Positions 1-6,698 of a DNA stretch of 6,698 nt are shown here, one piece after another. The notes beneath the pieces were generated by a model, which saw only the letters and a program-made list of their open reading frames with translations, ran no database searches and was not told the DNA's origin. Each line of letters starts with the position of its first letter. The first letter of the stretch is position 1. A program made the position numbers and the translations under genes. Origin of the DNA: Kiritimatiellia bacterium (lineage in GTDB: Bacteria > Verrucomicrobiota > Kiritimatiellia > RFP12 > UBA1067); contig JAGBFY010000372.1 of the NCBI GenBank assembly GCA_017936245.1, positions 1 through 6,698 of the forward strand. The letters are read 5' to 3'.

Positions 1-1919
1 CCTTCTGGGAACTCATAGTATTCGTCCGGCTTGTGTCCCACAGCATCACCGAGATACCAAAGCACGTCATTGGACGGCAATCCCTCTTCAAGAAGCTCTT
101 CGCATTTCGCAAGCCATGCAGTAAATTCCGGCATATGCCTCCACCATGTCTGAAGACGGGTGAACGGTGTACCGTTGAAGCCGCCCATGCAACCTCCCGG
201 CGGCGTCGCGTCAACAGCAGGTGCATGCGTATAGCTCTGCAAAGCAAGATGCGTGACCCCTTTTGCGAAATGACGGTTCGCTACATCTCGCAGTTCCTTG
301 AAGTCTTCTTTCCAGGAAATCCCCCACCCCGTGAACGCCTCTGCCGTCACACGCCGCTTTCCGTAGATGTGTGCGGACGATGCGCACGGACGTATCGGTT
401 TGTATGCATAGCATCCGACATGACCTTCCAGCACCGACTTGTGCGGTAGCCAGTATTCGCACATCGGAGCGTCCGAGTATTTCCAGTATTCAAGAATGTC
501 CCCGGAGATTATGTCGCCGAACGCCGTCTCGTACAGAATGCCGATTCCGCGTTCGCGGGCGAGCTTCGCCATATGACCGTAGTAGTTCTTCGTGATGAGA
601 TTGCCTATCGTCCGGCGCCAATCGGTAAGCACACGTTCAGTTTCGGAAGGACTGTCCACCACCCATCCGAACAATGCGGGCAACCACTTCCGGATTGCGT
701 ATCCGTTGGCATCCGAGAAATAGCGCTCCATACGCGGAGTCCACGTCTGCCCGAAACACTCCCAGCTGTCCACAAGCATTCCATCAAGCCTGCCCTTAAG
801 CGGGCCGTCCGCAAGCATGCCGACGTATCCGTTGAAGTTCGCCTCCGCCCCTTCTGGCGCAAGCTTGTCACATTCCCAACCGGTTGCCTCCTTCGGTGCG
901 GGAGAGTTTACGCGCTTTGAGTTCACGTGGGCGACGCGAAGCAGAGTCCAACGCCCTTCGGGAACCTTCCAATCGAATGTTCCGTCAGGCTTACGCAGAT
1001 GCGTTATATCCAGAATCTTCGCTCCATCCACCCATGCCGAGGACGACTGCTTCGGCGGCTTTTCGTAAAGGAGCGAACGGAGGACCAGACCTGACTTCAT
1101 CTCCCAGTCCGTATGGCGGGCTTCCGAGAAGAACTTCGGTCCTTTGAAGCGTTGAACCGGATATTTGTGCCGCAGCGTAAACCGCCACTTCTTTGCGGTG
1201 AACTCGTCGCAGGCAAGAGTGAGCGGCAGTACATAGTCGCGCCATGACGATGTCGGTAGCGGCGTGTCGAGAACTGTATGCGCTTTGCCGCCCGCATCAA
1301 ACGCCTCAAGCCTGACGCCAAGCCATGGGGCATGGTACGTATAGTTGTTGTTGTACAGCTTCGGACTCGGGAGTGTTATCGTGCGGACCGTGACAGGAGA
1401 CGCGAACTCGTACGTTTCCGCATCACCATCGCGCTTCGAAGACGCCGGAACAAGTTCTCCGGTGCCATCGCCTTCAGGCAACGGGAAGGCAAGTACCGCA
1501 ATGTCACGCCAATCCGAATCTGCATCGGCATATTTCTTCGGGATATCCGGCAGGCGCACCGTGTCACCGACGGCAAAATCCGTGCGGGAGAAAACAGCCT
1601 CGCGCATTGCGTTCGTGACGGCTATCCAAGGTCCGCCCGACTGCGACCACCCCGGACAGTTCTGTACGACAAGACGCAGCCCCAACCGGCGGCACTCGTC
1701 GCCGAGAAACGAAACCACATCGCCCCACTTCTCGCTCATGCACGGAATCTGCTCCGGACAATCCGGCCAGACTCCGGCCCGCGAAATGTGGAAGAAATGC
1801 ACACCCTTGAGTCCTGCAGCCTTTATCGCCTCAAGATCCGCCCTGAGGCCATCCTTGCGCACATTGCCGCCCATGAACTCGAGCCACGCCTCCGGACCGC
1901 GAATGTCAGCCTCGCGCAC
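1..1919 (-). other. Domain: GH106 alpha-L-rhamnosidase, C-terminally cut by the window edge
   Basis: Residues about 785-1423 and beyond. GH106 signatures in order: the opening WLEFMGGNVRKDGLRADLEA and AGLKGVHFF, then QNCPGWSQSGGPW, then VDSWECFGQTWTPRM at about 1167-1179, YETAFGD at 1247-1253, PMCEYW at 1270-1275, VTAEAFTGW at 1308-1316, and a PGGCMGGFNGTPF loop near 1362. Members are inverting alpha-L-rhamnosidases, for example the Bacteroides enzyme that acts on rhamnogalacturonan II. Conserved-looking acidic residues are E1171, E1248, E1272 and E1311; I do not assign which is the general acid. A less conserved, beta-rich segment lies at about 890-1110. Confidence 0.9.
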
Positions 1920-4271
1920 CGTCCCCGTCAGAAACGGTTTTATCTCATCAAACCATATCCTGTAACCTTCCGCCGCCGGATGGAGCAGATCGGGAAACAT
2001 CTCGCGCGTAAGCGTTCCGTCCAGTCTCAAAAACCGGCTGTTGAAGTCAAGCCACACGACCTTTTCACCATCGGCAAGCTCCTTAATCTTGGAATTTATG
2101 TAATCGTTGCGTTTCCTCTGCTTGTGCTGCGAAGACGCCTGACGCGGGAAAATAGCCGAGAGCAGAATCCTTGCCTCTGGATGTTTGCTGCGTATCGCAT
2201 CCACAACAGCCCTGATCCCGTCCACAACAGCGTCCGGACGCTCTGAGTTGTTCGTGCCGATCATCAGCATTACATTCTTCGCCTTATAGCCATCCATCTC
2301 GCCGTTCGCGATCCGCCAAAGCACATGTTGCGTGCAGTCGCCGCCGTATCCGAGATTGAGAACCCGGTATTTAGCCGCCATTGCATCCCACGAGTCGGCG
2401 GCAGGACGCGAACCGTTTTTGAGACGGCCCTTTCCGTTGTCGTGAAGCGCATCAATGAACTTCGCCTCGTCGGCATTCTTCCAGCCTTCCCAGTTGTGCG
2501 TAATGGAATCACCGACAAATACCATGTCGTACTCTTTCGGTCCGGCGGCGATTTCGGCAAGCTTCTCCCTGTGTCTGCGCTCCCACCATCCTTTCGGCGC
2601 ATACCACGCATCCCTTCCGATTCGATGCTGGGGAATCGTTGGACGAAGATCCGTAAGATTCACAAACCGCACCTCCAACGGTTCAAGGACGGCTTCATAC
2701 GTCGGATAGCCGATTTTCTGCACTTCGATCTTTGCGTCAACTCTCTTGCGTGACGCATTCACGACCAAGAGATGTATCTGTCCATTCTTGGCGAAAGCAC
2801 GTGCGCAAAGCGTGTCATTCGTGCCGGAGACTGCTGGAGCTGGATCGGATGAGAGAAGCAGCGGAAACGCCCTTCGCACCTCCCAGGCGACGTTCGTCAC
2901 ATCCGCCCAGCGATCCTCGAACGTGCGCCCTGTATCGGAATTGTTGAGCAGGTCACCATACTTGAAATAGATGATCCCTGTCGCGCCTTCAGCAATGCAC
3001 TGCCACGTCTGATTGCGTATCTCCTCACGCGTCGGAACGCCGCCCTTGCGGTTGTAGTGGCTCCATGAGAAAATCTGCGGCACAAGCCAAGCGGCGCGGT
3101 TTCCGCCGCTGCCTTGAACCGTCTCGCGAGTCCAACGGGAGGATCCCGCGATATCCGACCCTTCCTGAACCGGATATGGATCTGCGCCAGCAATGTCAAA
3201 GCTTGGCACATAATGGCGCATAAGCGCAGTATTGTTGTACACGCACCAGACAGGATGCTCCGGATCGAGTTCCTCAAGAAGGTCTCGTCTTGCAACAAGC
3301 TCCGGCAGACGCGTAACCGGTATCTCATCCGCCGCATACCACGCCAAAAGCGCGGGATGATCCTTCACCTCACCAACATACCGCTCAAGCCACGCACGTT
3401 CATCAGCAGGCGTATTGACGCCACGCGGACGCTCCTTCTTATCTGCAAAGATATGGTTTACGCCGGAGATCACCTTGATACCATTCGCCGCCGCTCGATC
3501 AAGTGCCTTGCGGTCTGGGGCTCGATATGACATCACCGTATTGAACGGACTTCCCTTAAAATGGATTATATCCTTTTCAGCCAGCCCCCCATATGTACCA
3601 AGCGGAAAAAACGGCTTGCCGCCTACGCGAGTTCTACGTTCAGCGTCTATCCATACACAACGATTCGTATTGGCGCGGTCAGTTGAATACCGGTAAAGGT
3701 GACTGGATGGATCTGGAGCGGAATTGACATCAAATTCACGAATACAAAAGTTATCGAAACGAACCTTACCCATGCAACCCTTTGTCACCTGCACCCCAGC
3801 CACAACCCTTGTCGTTTTGGCATTAATCGGCGATGATACTGTGCTTGCACGCAACCAACCTCCGGATGTCGACTTAACCTCTTCGGTATACGTACCTCCA
3901 AGCCTCTTTCCATCAGCAGCAAACCGCTCAAAATAGACAAATGCACCCTTCCCGTACGGACCTTTCAATACGCCTTCAACAAAGATATCCGCCTCGATCA
4001 AGTACATCTTGCCAGGCTTGAGAGTAATCTCTCGCACAATATTCCCCTTGGGAGCCTTAGCATCCCGACACTCCCATACGAGAGCTGTAGAACCATCTTT
4101 GCCGGCACCTTTAGCCACAGTCCACGCTTCGCGCCTGCCGCATCGCCAACCTTCCACCCATCCATCTGTCCTAAACGACTCAAAGTCGCCGTTATCAATG
4201 CAATTGGAGCCAGCAAACAAAGCAACTGCCGGCATCAATACAGCAGCATATGCAAATGCAATCCTTCTCAT
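1..4271 (-). CDS. Exported multidomain enzyme: CBM-like, GH-A-like barrel, SGNH esterase, GH106 alpha-L-rhamnosidase (3'-partial)
   Basis: At least 1423 codons in one frame; the C-terminus is beyond the left edge. I checked the frame at more than ten points along its length and every recognisable motif falls in it, with no stop and no shift. A signal peptide (MRRIAFAYAAVLMPAVALFA, cut near residues 20-22) sends the protein out of the cytoplasm. In order follow a jelly-roll domain (about 23-185), a TIM-barrel glycosidase-like domain (205-480), a small beta-sandwich (480-545), an SGNH hydrolase (575-775) and a GH106 domain (785 onward). No second signal peptide occurs before the SGNH or GH106 part, so all modules must be exported together. 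SGNH and GH106 enzymes are usually separate proteins, and this join is unusual. The start is the ATG at 4271, 15 bases after the upstream stop. Expected action is on rhamnose-containing, acylated polysaccharide (inference). About 300 or more GH106 residues are probably missing from view. Confidence 0.92.
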   Translation of the reverse strand, partial: MRRIAFAYAAVLMPAVALFAGSNCIDNGDFESFRTDGWVEGWRCGRREAWTVAKGAGKDGSTALVWECRDAKAPKGNIVREITLKPGKMYLIEADIFVEGVLKGPYGKGAFVYFERFAADGKRLGGTYTEEVKSTSGGWLRASTVSSPINAKTTRVVAGVQVTKGCMGKVRFDNFCIREFDVNSAPDPSSHLYRYSTDRANTNRCVWIDAERRTRVGGKPFFPLGTYGGLAEKDIIHFKGSPFNTVMSYRAPDRKALDRAAANGIKVISGVNHIFADKKERPRGVNTPADERAWLERYVGEVKDHPALLAWYAADEIPVTRLPELVARRDLLEELDPEHPVWCVYNNTALMRHYVPSFDIAGADPYPVQEGSDIAGSSRWTRETVQGSGGNRAAWLVPQIFSWSHYNRKGGVPTREEIRNQTWQCIAEGATGIIYFKYGDLLNNSDTGRTFEDRWADVTNVAWEVRRAFPLLLSSDPAPAVSGTNDTLCARAFAKNGQIHLLVVNASRKRVDAKIEVQKIGYPTYEAVLEPLEVRFVNLTDLRPTIPQHRIGRDAWYAPKGWWERRHREKLAEIAAGPKEYDMVFVGDSITHNWEGWKNADEAKFIDALHDNGKGRLKNGSRPAADSWDAMAAKYRVLNLGYGGDCTQHVLWRIANGEMDGYKAKNVMLMIGTNNSERPDAVVDGIRAVVDAIRSKHPEARILLSAIFPRQASSQHKQRKRNDYINSKIKELADGEKVVWLDFNSRFLRLDGTLTREMFPDLLHPAAEGYRIWFDEIKPFLTGTVREADIRGPEAWLEFMGGNVRKDGLRADLEAIKAAGLKGVHFFHISRAGVWPDCPEQIPCMSEKWGDVVSFLGDECRRLGLRLVVQNCPGWSQSGGPWIAVTNAMREAVFSRTDFAVGDTVRLPDIPKKYADADSDWRDIAVLAFPLPEGDGTGELVPASSKRDGDAETYEFASPVTVRTITLPSPKLYNNNYTYHAPWLGVRLEAFDAGGKAHTVLDTPLPTSSWRDYVLPLTLACDEFTAKKWRFTLRHKYPVQRFKGPKFFSEARHTDWEMKSGLVLRSLLYEKPPKQSSSAWVDGAKILDITHLRKPDGTFDWKVPEGRWTLLRVAHVNSKRVNSPAPKEATGWECDKLAPEGAEANFNGYVGMLADGPLKGRLDGMLVDSWECFGQTWTPRMERYFSDANGYAIRKWLPALFGWVVDSPSETERVLTDWRRTIGNLITKNYYGHMAKLARERGIGILYETAFGDIISGDILEYWKYSDAPMCEYWLPHKSVLEGHVGCYAYKPIRPCASSAHIYGKRRVTAEAFTGWGISWKEDFKELRDVANRHFAKGVTHLALQSYTHAPAVDATPPGGCMGGFNGTPFTRLQTWWRHMPEFTAWLAKCEELLEEGLPSNDVLWYLGDAVGHKPDEYYEFPE
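1947..2549 (-). other. Domain: SGNH/GDSL esterase of the large enzyme
   Basis: Residues about 575-775. All four hallmark blocks are present: GDSIT at 587-591 (nucleophile S589), GYGGD at 641-645 (block II Gly), GTNN at 672-675 (block III Asn N674), and DLLH at 761-764 (D761 and H764 complete the triad). The surroundings (VFVGDSITHNWEG, LLHPAAEGY) resemble PAF-acetylhydrolase-like SGNH enzymes. The likely reaction is removal of acetyl or similar acyl groups from a sugar. The acyl group and sugar are not shown by the sequence. Confidence 0.9.
2832..3659 (-). other. Domain: clan GH-A-like TIM barrel of the large enzyme
   Basis: Residues about 205-480. It opens with GGKPFFPLGTYGG, the usual first strand of secreted GH2/GH5/GH42-like barrels. 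WYAADE carries D315 and E316, placed like the acid/base Glu at the end of strand 4. ADPYP follows at 363-367. At the strand-7 position, where clan GH-A enzymes carry the nucleophile Glu, the sequence reads WLVPQIFSW with Q399. After it comes a helix and the conserved-looking EGATGIIYFKYGD. The family is not assignable from sequence alone. Activity is uncertain because a clear nucleophile is not seen. Confidence 0.6.
3717..4205 (-). other. Domain: CBM-like jelly roll of the large enzyme
   Basis: Residues about 23-185. The opening IDNGDFESF with a Trp-rich segment (DGWVEGWR), the middle ITLKPGKMYLIEADIFV and the closing MGKVRFDNFCIREF follow the CBM4/9/22-type pattern N-G-D-F-E ... L-x-P-G-x-x-Y ... 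F-D-N. This points to a carbohydrate-binding module that would hold the enzyme on its glycan. The exact CBM family cannot be settled by eye. Confidence 0.6.
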
Positions 4272-4281
4272 ATTCACAACT

Positions 4282-4288
4282 TCACCTT
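4282..4288 (-). promoter_or_regulatory. Ribosome binding site of the large enzyme gene, overlapping the upstream stop codon
   Basis: The minus-strand sequence AAGGTGA begins within the TAA stop (4289-4287) of the solenoid gene and lies 10 bases before the ATG at 4271. Six of its bases (AGGTGA) match the Shine-Dalgarno consensus. An in-frame GTG at 4277 lies only 4 bases after the motif and is an alternative start that would add two residues. The arrangement implies that both genes are on one transcript. Confidence 0.6.
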
Positions 4289-5750
4289 ATCTTAAAGAAA
4301 CAACCATGCCTTTTGAGACTCTCAAATCGATGGCATTTCCACCATCGGCAATTGCCAAGCGCACTCTACCGTTCGTCTGTTCGAACAGATTCGCATTGGC
4401 AGCTGCAAGCGCAGCTTCGGACACCGTTATTCCATTAGGTGCCGAAACCAATCTTAAATTGTTTACGAACCCAACACTGCCCACCACGACAACATCCAAT
4501 GATGAGGTATCGTCAAACGTAACCTTATTGGCAGATAAAGGCGTAAACCCGTCGGCATATCCATTTGAGGGGACCTCAATTCTCAGATAGGATCGATTCT
4601 TCAGCAAAAGACTGCTTGTGATTGATAAAGAGGTCTCACGTCCCTGAATCACAAGTCCATTGCCCGACATTTTCGACACATCAACCTCGCTTGACGGTGC
4701 ACCTATGCCAAGAACTCCTGTTGCCGACACTGTGGCATTGGAAACAACAATCATATTGTCGCTTCCCGCACCCTTCCATCCTCCAACACGTCCACCGGCT
4801 TCGATTGTACCGAAAGCGCCGGAACGAAACTCCAGCACATTGCCGCAAGATCCATATTCTCCAACATTGATATCCCGCATCCAAAAGTTGGCATCCTTCT
4901 CAAAAACTGCACTATTTGTATTGGCATTAACGCCATTTCCAAGAGAAAACTTGGTTGACGCAATCAGCTCTCCTCCTTCCGACACAAGAACAGAATTGCG
5001 TCCATAGTCGCTTCCAATATAAAAATTTCCGGTTACAGACACCTTCGATCCGTTTCCAGTTACAACAATGCGATTGGTGGTATCTGCAACCTTATTAATA
5101 TCAGTATAACCGTCATAAAGACTTCCAGTTATGTAAAGCTGTCCACCGGAAGAAACCTCAAGTAATCCGTTCCCAGCAGTAGATTTCGCCCACAGAAAGG
5201 ATCCTTTCGAATGGACGCGGGAGGAATTTGTTATCTTAAGCTGATTATTACCTCCACCATTCCCGATTCGGAGTCGGTTCACATTCGTCACAATACATCC
5301 AGACAGCTCAATAATGGTACCGTAGGTCCCTCCATTAATGACACATCCCATAAAGTCGCCGTCATTCACCTGTGTAGTACCATCTGGCCCCATAGACACA
5401 CCCGATAAGTCCACCATACCACCCTTGAGATAGGCAGCACGGGTTTGATACCCGATATAAAACTTTGAAGTTTTAATTGTATGATTACCCGAACTTTCAA
5501 GATCTAATGTCGTACTCTGATTAATTCTCACAGATCCCAATGTAACATCCGCAGTTGCGGTATATTTACCACCTGACTGAGCAAAAACCACAATGTCGGA
5601 TTCTGGAATATTTCCACTTGGCCAAAACTCCTTTGTCGAAATATCACCATTTGAACTAGTCACCTGTATGCTTCCCTGTACAACACTATTACTATTCATT
5701 ATAAATAAAATAGCAAGCAGTTTCATGCTGTATGTGCATTTGAGTTTCAT
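4287..5750 (-). CDS. Secreted beta-solenoid, autotransporter-passenger-like repeat protein
   Basis: 487-residue exported protein of unknown function. A signal peptide covers about residues 1-26: a basic start, the hydrophobic stretch LLAILFIM, and a likely cut after VVQG. The body is rich in Gly, Ser, Thr, Asn and Val with short alternating hydrophobic strands and no enzyme motif. From about residue 169 to 364 it shows repeats of 25-32 residues, each beginning with Asn and followed by two or three strands; the Asn residues are at 169, 194, 226, 252, 279, 304, 332 and 364. This is the look of a right-handed beta-helix or autotransporter passenger. The protein ends at GMVVSLR with no outer-membrane barrel, PEP-CTERM or LPXTG-like anchor visible, so release or non-covalent attachment is more likely than self-anchoring. 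It sits between a sugar regulator and a glycan-degrading enzyme, which suggests a glycan-binding or surface role (inference). A pectate-lyase-like enzyme is possible but no catalytic cluster was recognised. Its DNA is more AT-rich than either neighbour. Confidence 0.85.
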   Translation of the reverse strand: MKLKCTYSMKLLAILFIMNSNSVVQGSIQVTSSNGDISTKEFWPSGNIPESDIVVFAQSGGKYTATADVTLGSVRINQSTTLDLESSGNHTIKTSKFYIGYQTRAAYLKGGMVDLSGVSMGPDGTTQVNDGDFMGCVINGGTYGTIIELSGCIVTNVNRLRIGNGGGNNQLKITNSSRVHSKGSFLWAKSTAGNGLLEVSSGGQLYITGSLYDGYTDINKVADTTNRIVVTGNGSKVSVTGNFYIGSDYGRNSVLVSEGGELIASTKFSLGNGVNANTNSAVFEKDANFWMRDINVGEYGSCGNVLEFRSGAFGTIEAGGRVGGWKGAGSDNMIVVSNATVSATGVLGIGAPSSEVDVSKMSGNGLVIQGRETSLSITSSLLLKNRSYLRIEVPSNGYADGFTPLSANKVTFDDTSSLDVVVVGSVGFVNNLRLVSAPNGITVSEAALAAANANLFEQTNGRVRLAIADGGNAIDLRVSKGMVVSLR

Positions 5751-6698
5751 CTTTTTGATCCTTTCTTTGTAAGGTTTTCGACTGGAAATGATGGACCGCG
5801 CATGTACGCGGGTTTGATGACGGCATCAGACGGGATTCCTTGGCCCGTTAGATATGAGAGTGCGGCACGTGCCACAGTGCGACCTGACGCAACCGGATCC
5901 ATCACCACACGCGCAAGCGGCACCGGGAAGCATGGACCAAGCCCGGCATTGGAGAACGCCACGACGCGCACATCGTGCGGTATCTTTATGCCATTGTATG
6001 CAAGTGCGGACAATGCAGCCTCCGCAACGTTGTCGTCATCGAAATAGAATAGATCCGGCAGATGCGCTCCGGCCTTCCCGCCGGCAAGTCGCTTCATGAA
6101 TGCATCCATGACGGGCTGCTTCACATCCATTATCGTTGATGCCATTCCATTTGCAGGAGGTATCACCGTCTCCTTTACATCAATACCTGCACGGCGAAGC
6201 GCCGACGCAGCGGTATATGATGAACGCATGAATCCGACCTGCTCAACGCTCCGAATGCCCGCCTCTGCACAATCGTCCGTAAAATCCCGGGCAAACGCCC
6301 GATGCGGATACCGGATGTGCCCCGCGCAGCCGGGGATCTCGCTCGGACTCTCAGAGATTGTGACAAACGGAACCTCTGCCTTGGAAAGCGCATGAAGAAT
6401 ATCCTTGCGCTCCCAAAGTGTAAGCGCCAAATCTGTCGAAACGCGCAAAGCGATGTCAAGACGCGAGAAATCATGCTTCTCCTGACTGTCACATCCAAGT
6501 GTAACCTGATGAAACAGCCACCCTTCTTTCATCAGCGACTCCCGTACCGTACCAAGCATCACATTGGTAAAATAGGATCCGTCGGATTCCGGAACGACAA
6601 AAAGCACACGTCCCTTCCATACGCGGTCTTTTGCTCCAAGCACAACGCATCCCACGCCGCGACGCGGATTCACGAGACCTTCCGCCGTCAGTTTAGCC
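5747..6698 (-). CDS. GntR/LacI-hybrid transcriptional regulator, 5'-partial
   Basis: DNA-binding regulator with a sugar-type sensor domain; 316 residues are visible and the start lies beyond the right edge. The first visible residues (AKLTAEGLVNPRRGVGCVV) match the end of a GntR-type winged helix, where the last helix and wing usually read L-x-x-E-G-L-V-x-x-R-x-G-x-G. The rest is a LacI/periplasmic-binding-protein fold: FYFDDDNVAEAAL at about 218-230 (the usual dD-x-x-A segment), IPHDVRVVAFSN at 239-250 (the iPeDv-x-Vv-f segment), and PLARVVMDP with a following GRTVARAAL helix at 260-280. GntR-type heads on LacI-type sensors are known from AraR of Bacillus. A GTG at 6673 could serve as a start, but that would cut through the wing, so it is not used. 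The gene ends in an ATGA overlap with the solenoid gene. Its ligand is probably a sugar released by the downstream enzyme, and it may control its own operon; both are inference. Confidence 0.88.
   Translation of the reverse strand, partial: AKLTAEGLVNPRRGVGCVVLGAKDRVWKGRVLFVVPESDGSYFTNVMLGTVRESLMKEGWLFHQVTLGCDSQEKHDFSRLDIALRVSTDLALTLWERKDILHALSKAEVPFVTISESPSEIPGCAGHIRYPHRAFARDFTDDCAEAGIRSVEQVGFMRSSYTAASALRRAGIDVKETVIPPANGMASTIMDVKQPVMDAFMKRLAGGKAGAHLPDLFYFDDDNVAEAALSALAYNGIKIPHDVRVVAFSNAGLGPCFPVPLARVVMDPVASGRTVARAALSYLTGQGIPSDAVIKPAYMRGPSFPVENLTKKGSKR
5759..5764 (-). promoter_or_regulatory. Ribosome binding site of the solenoid gene
   Basis: AAAGGA on the minus strand lies 8 bases before the ATG at 5750, inside the last codons of the regulator. 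It supports that ATG over the second in-frame ATG at 5726. The ATG also overlaps the regulator's TGA (ATGA, 5750-5747), which fits translational coupling. Confidence 0.65.

Noticed and set aside
1345..1965. A 206-codon plus-strand open frame
   Set aside because: Also antisense to the GH106 region, low-complexity Ser/Arg/Pro content and no plausible ribosome site; a shadow.
1278..2246. A 322-codon plus-strand open frame, Arg-rich
   Set aside because: It lies antisense to the SGNH-GH106 part of the large enzyme, has no recognisable motif or signal, and its Arg and Pro content is what a shadow of a G+C-rich gene looks like.
1947..2640. Possibility that the SGNH part is a separate gene or that a frameshift joins neighbouring genes
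   Set aside because: Codon phase was checked at motifs before, within and after the SGNH segment and is the same throughout, with no stop codon and no signal peptide at the junctions.
4251..4271. Tat-type twin-arginine signal in the large enzyme (RR at residues 2-3)
   Set aside because: The residues after RR do not follow the x-F-L-K pattern and the n-region is too short; an ordinary Sec signal peptide fits better.
4009..4590. A 193-codon plus-strand open frame bridging two minus-strand genes
   Set aside because: It runs antisense across the start of the large enzyme and the end of the solenoid gene, both of which have clear protein features; no motif supports it.
5736..5738. Lipoprotein cysteine (C5) in the solenoid protein
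   Set aside because: It comes before the hydrophobic segment, not after it, and there is no lipobox around it.
6671..6673. GTG start for the regulator
   Set aside because: The frame stays open to the right edge, and the eight codons upstream encode the expected end of a GntR-type helix, so the gene starts outside the window.

Overview
The window holds three genes, all on the minus strand, packed end to end. It suggests an uncultured, gut-type bacterium of the PVC group (Kiritimatiellota, Lentisphaerota or Verrucomicrobiota). That guess rests on the combination seen here: a GntR/LacI-type sugar regulator, an autotransporter-passenger-like secreted protein, and a very large exported polysaccharide-degrading enzyme. 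No taxonomic marker gene is present, so the phylum is an inference.

In transcription order (right to left): (1) 6698-5747 is the 3' part of a regulator with the tail of a GntR-type winged helix followed by a LacI/periplasmic-binding-protein-type sugar sensor; its 5' end lies outside the window. (2) 5750-4287 is a 487-residue secreted protein of Asn-started, strand-forming repeats, probably a beta-solenoid. Its ATG overlaps the regulator's TGA (ATGA). (3) 4271-1 is one uninterrupted reading frame of at least 1423 codons that runs off the left edge. It encodes a signal peptide, a CBM-like jelly roll, a clan GH-A-like TIM barrel with a small beta-sandwich, an SGNH/GDSL esterase with its catalytic motifs intact, and a GH106 alpha-L-rhamnosidase that is cut by the window edge. 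Its ribosome binding site overlaps the stop codon of gene 2.

The genes look like one operon for a rhamnose-containing and probably esterified glycan, for example acetylated rhamnogalacturonan: a sugar-responsive regulator, a secreted repeat protein that may bind the glycan or the cell surface, and an exported enzyme that could remove acyl groups and rhamnose. The substrate is inferred. The main point of interest is the single polypeptide joining a barrel-type hydrolase, an esterase and a rhamnosidase. There is no gene-free stretch: the longest gap between genes is 15 bases. I see no RNA gene, CRISPR array, insertion sequence, terminator or convincing promoter.
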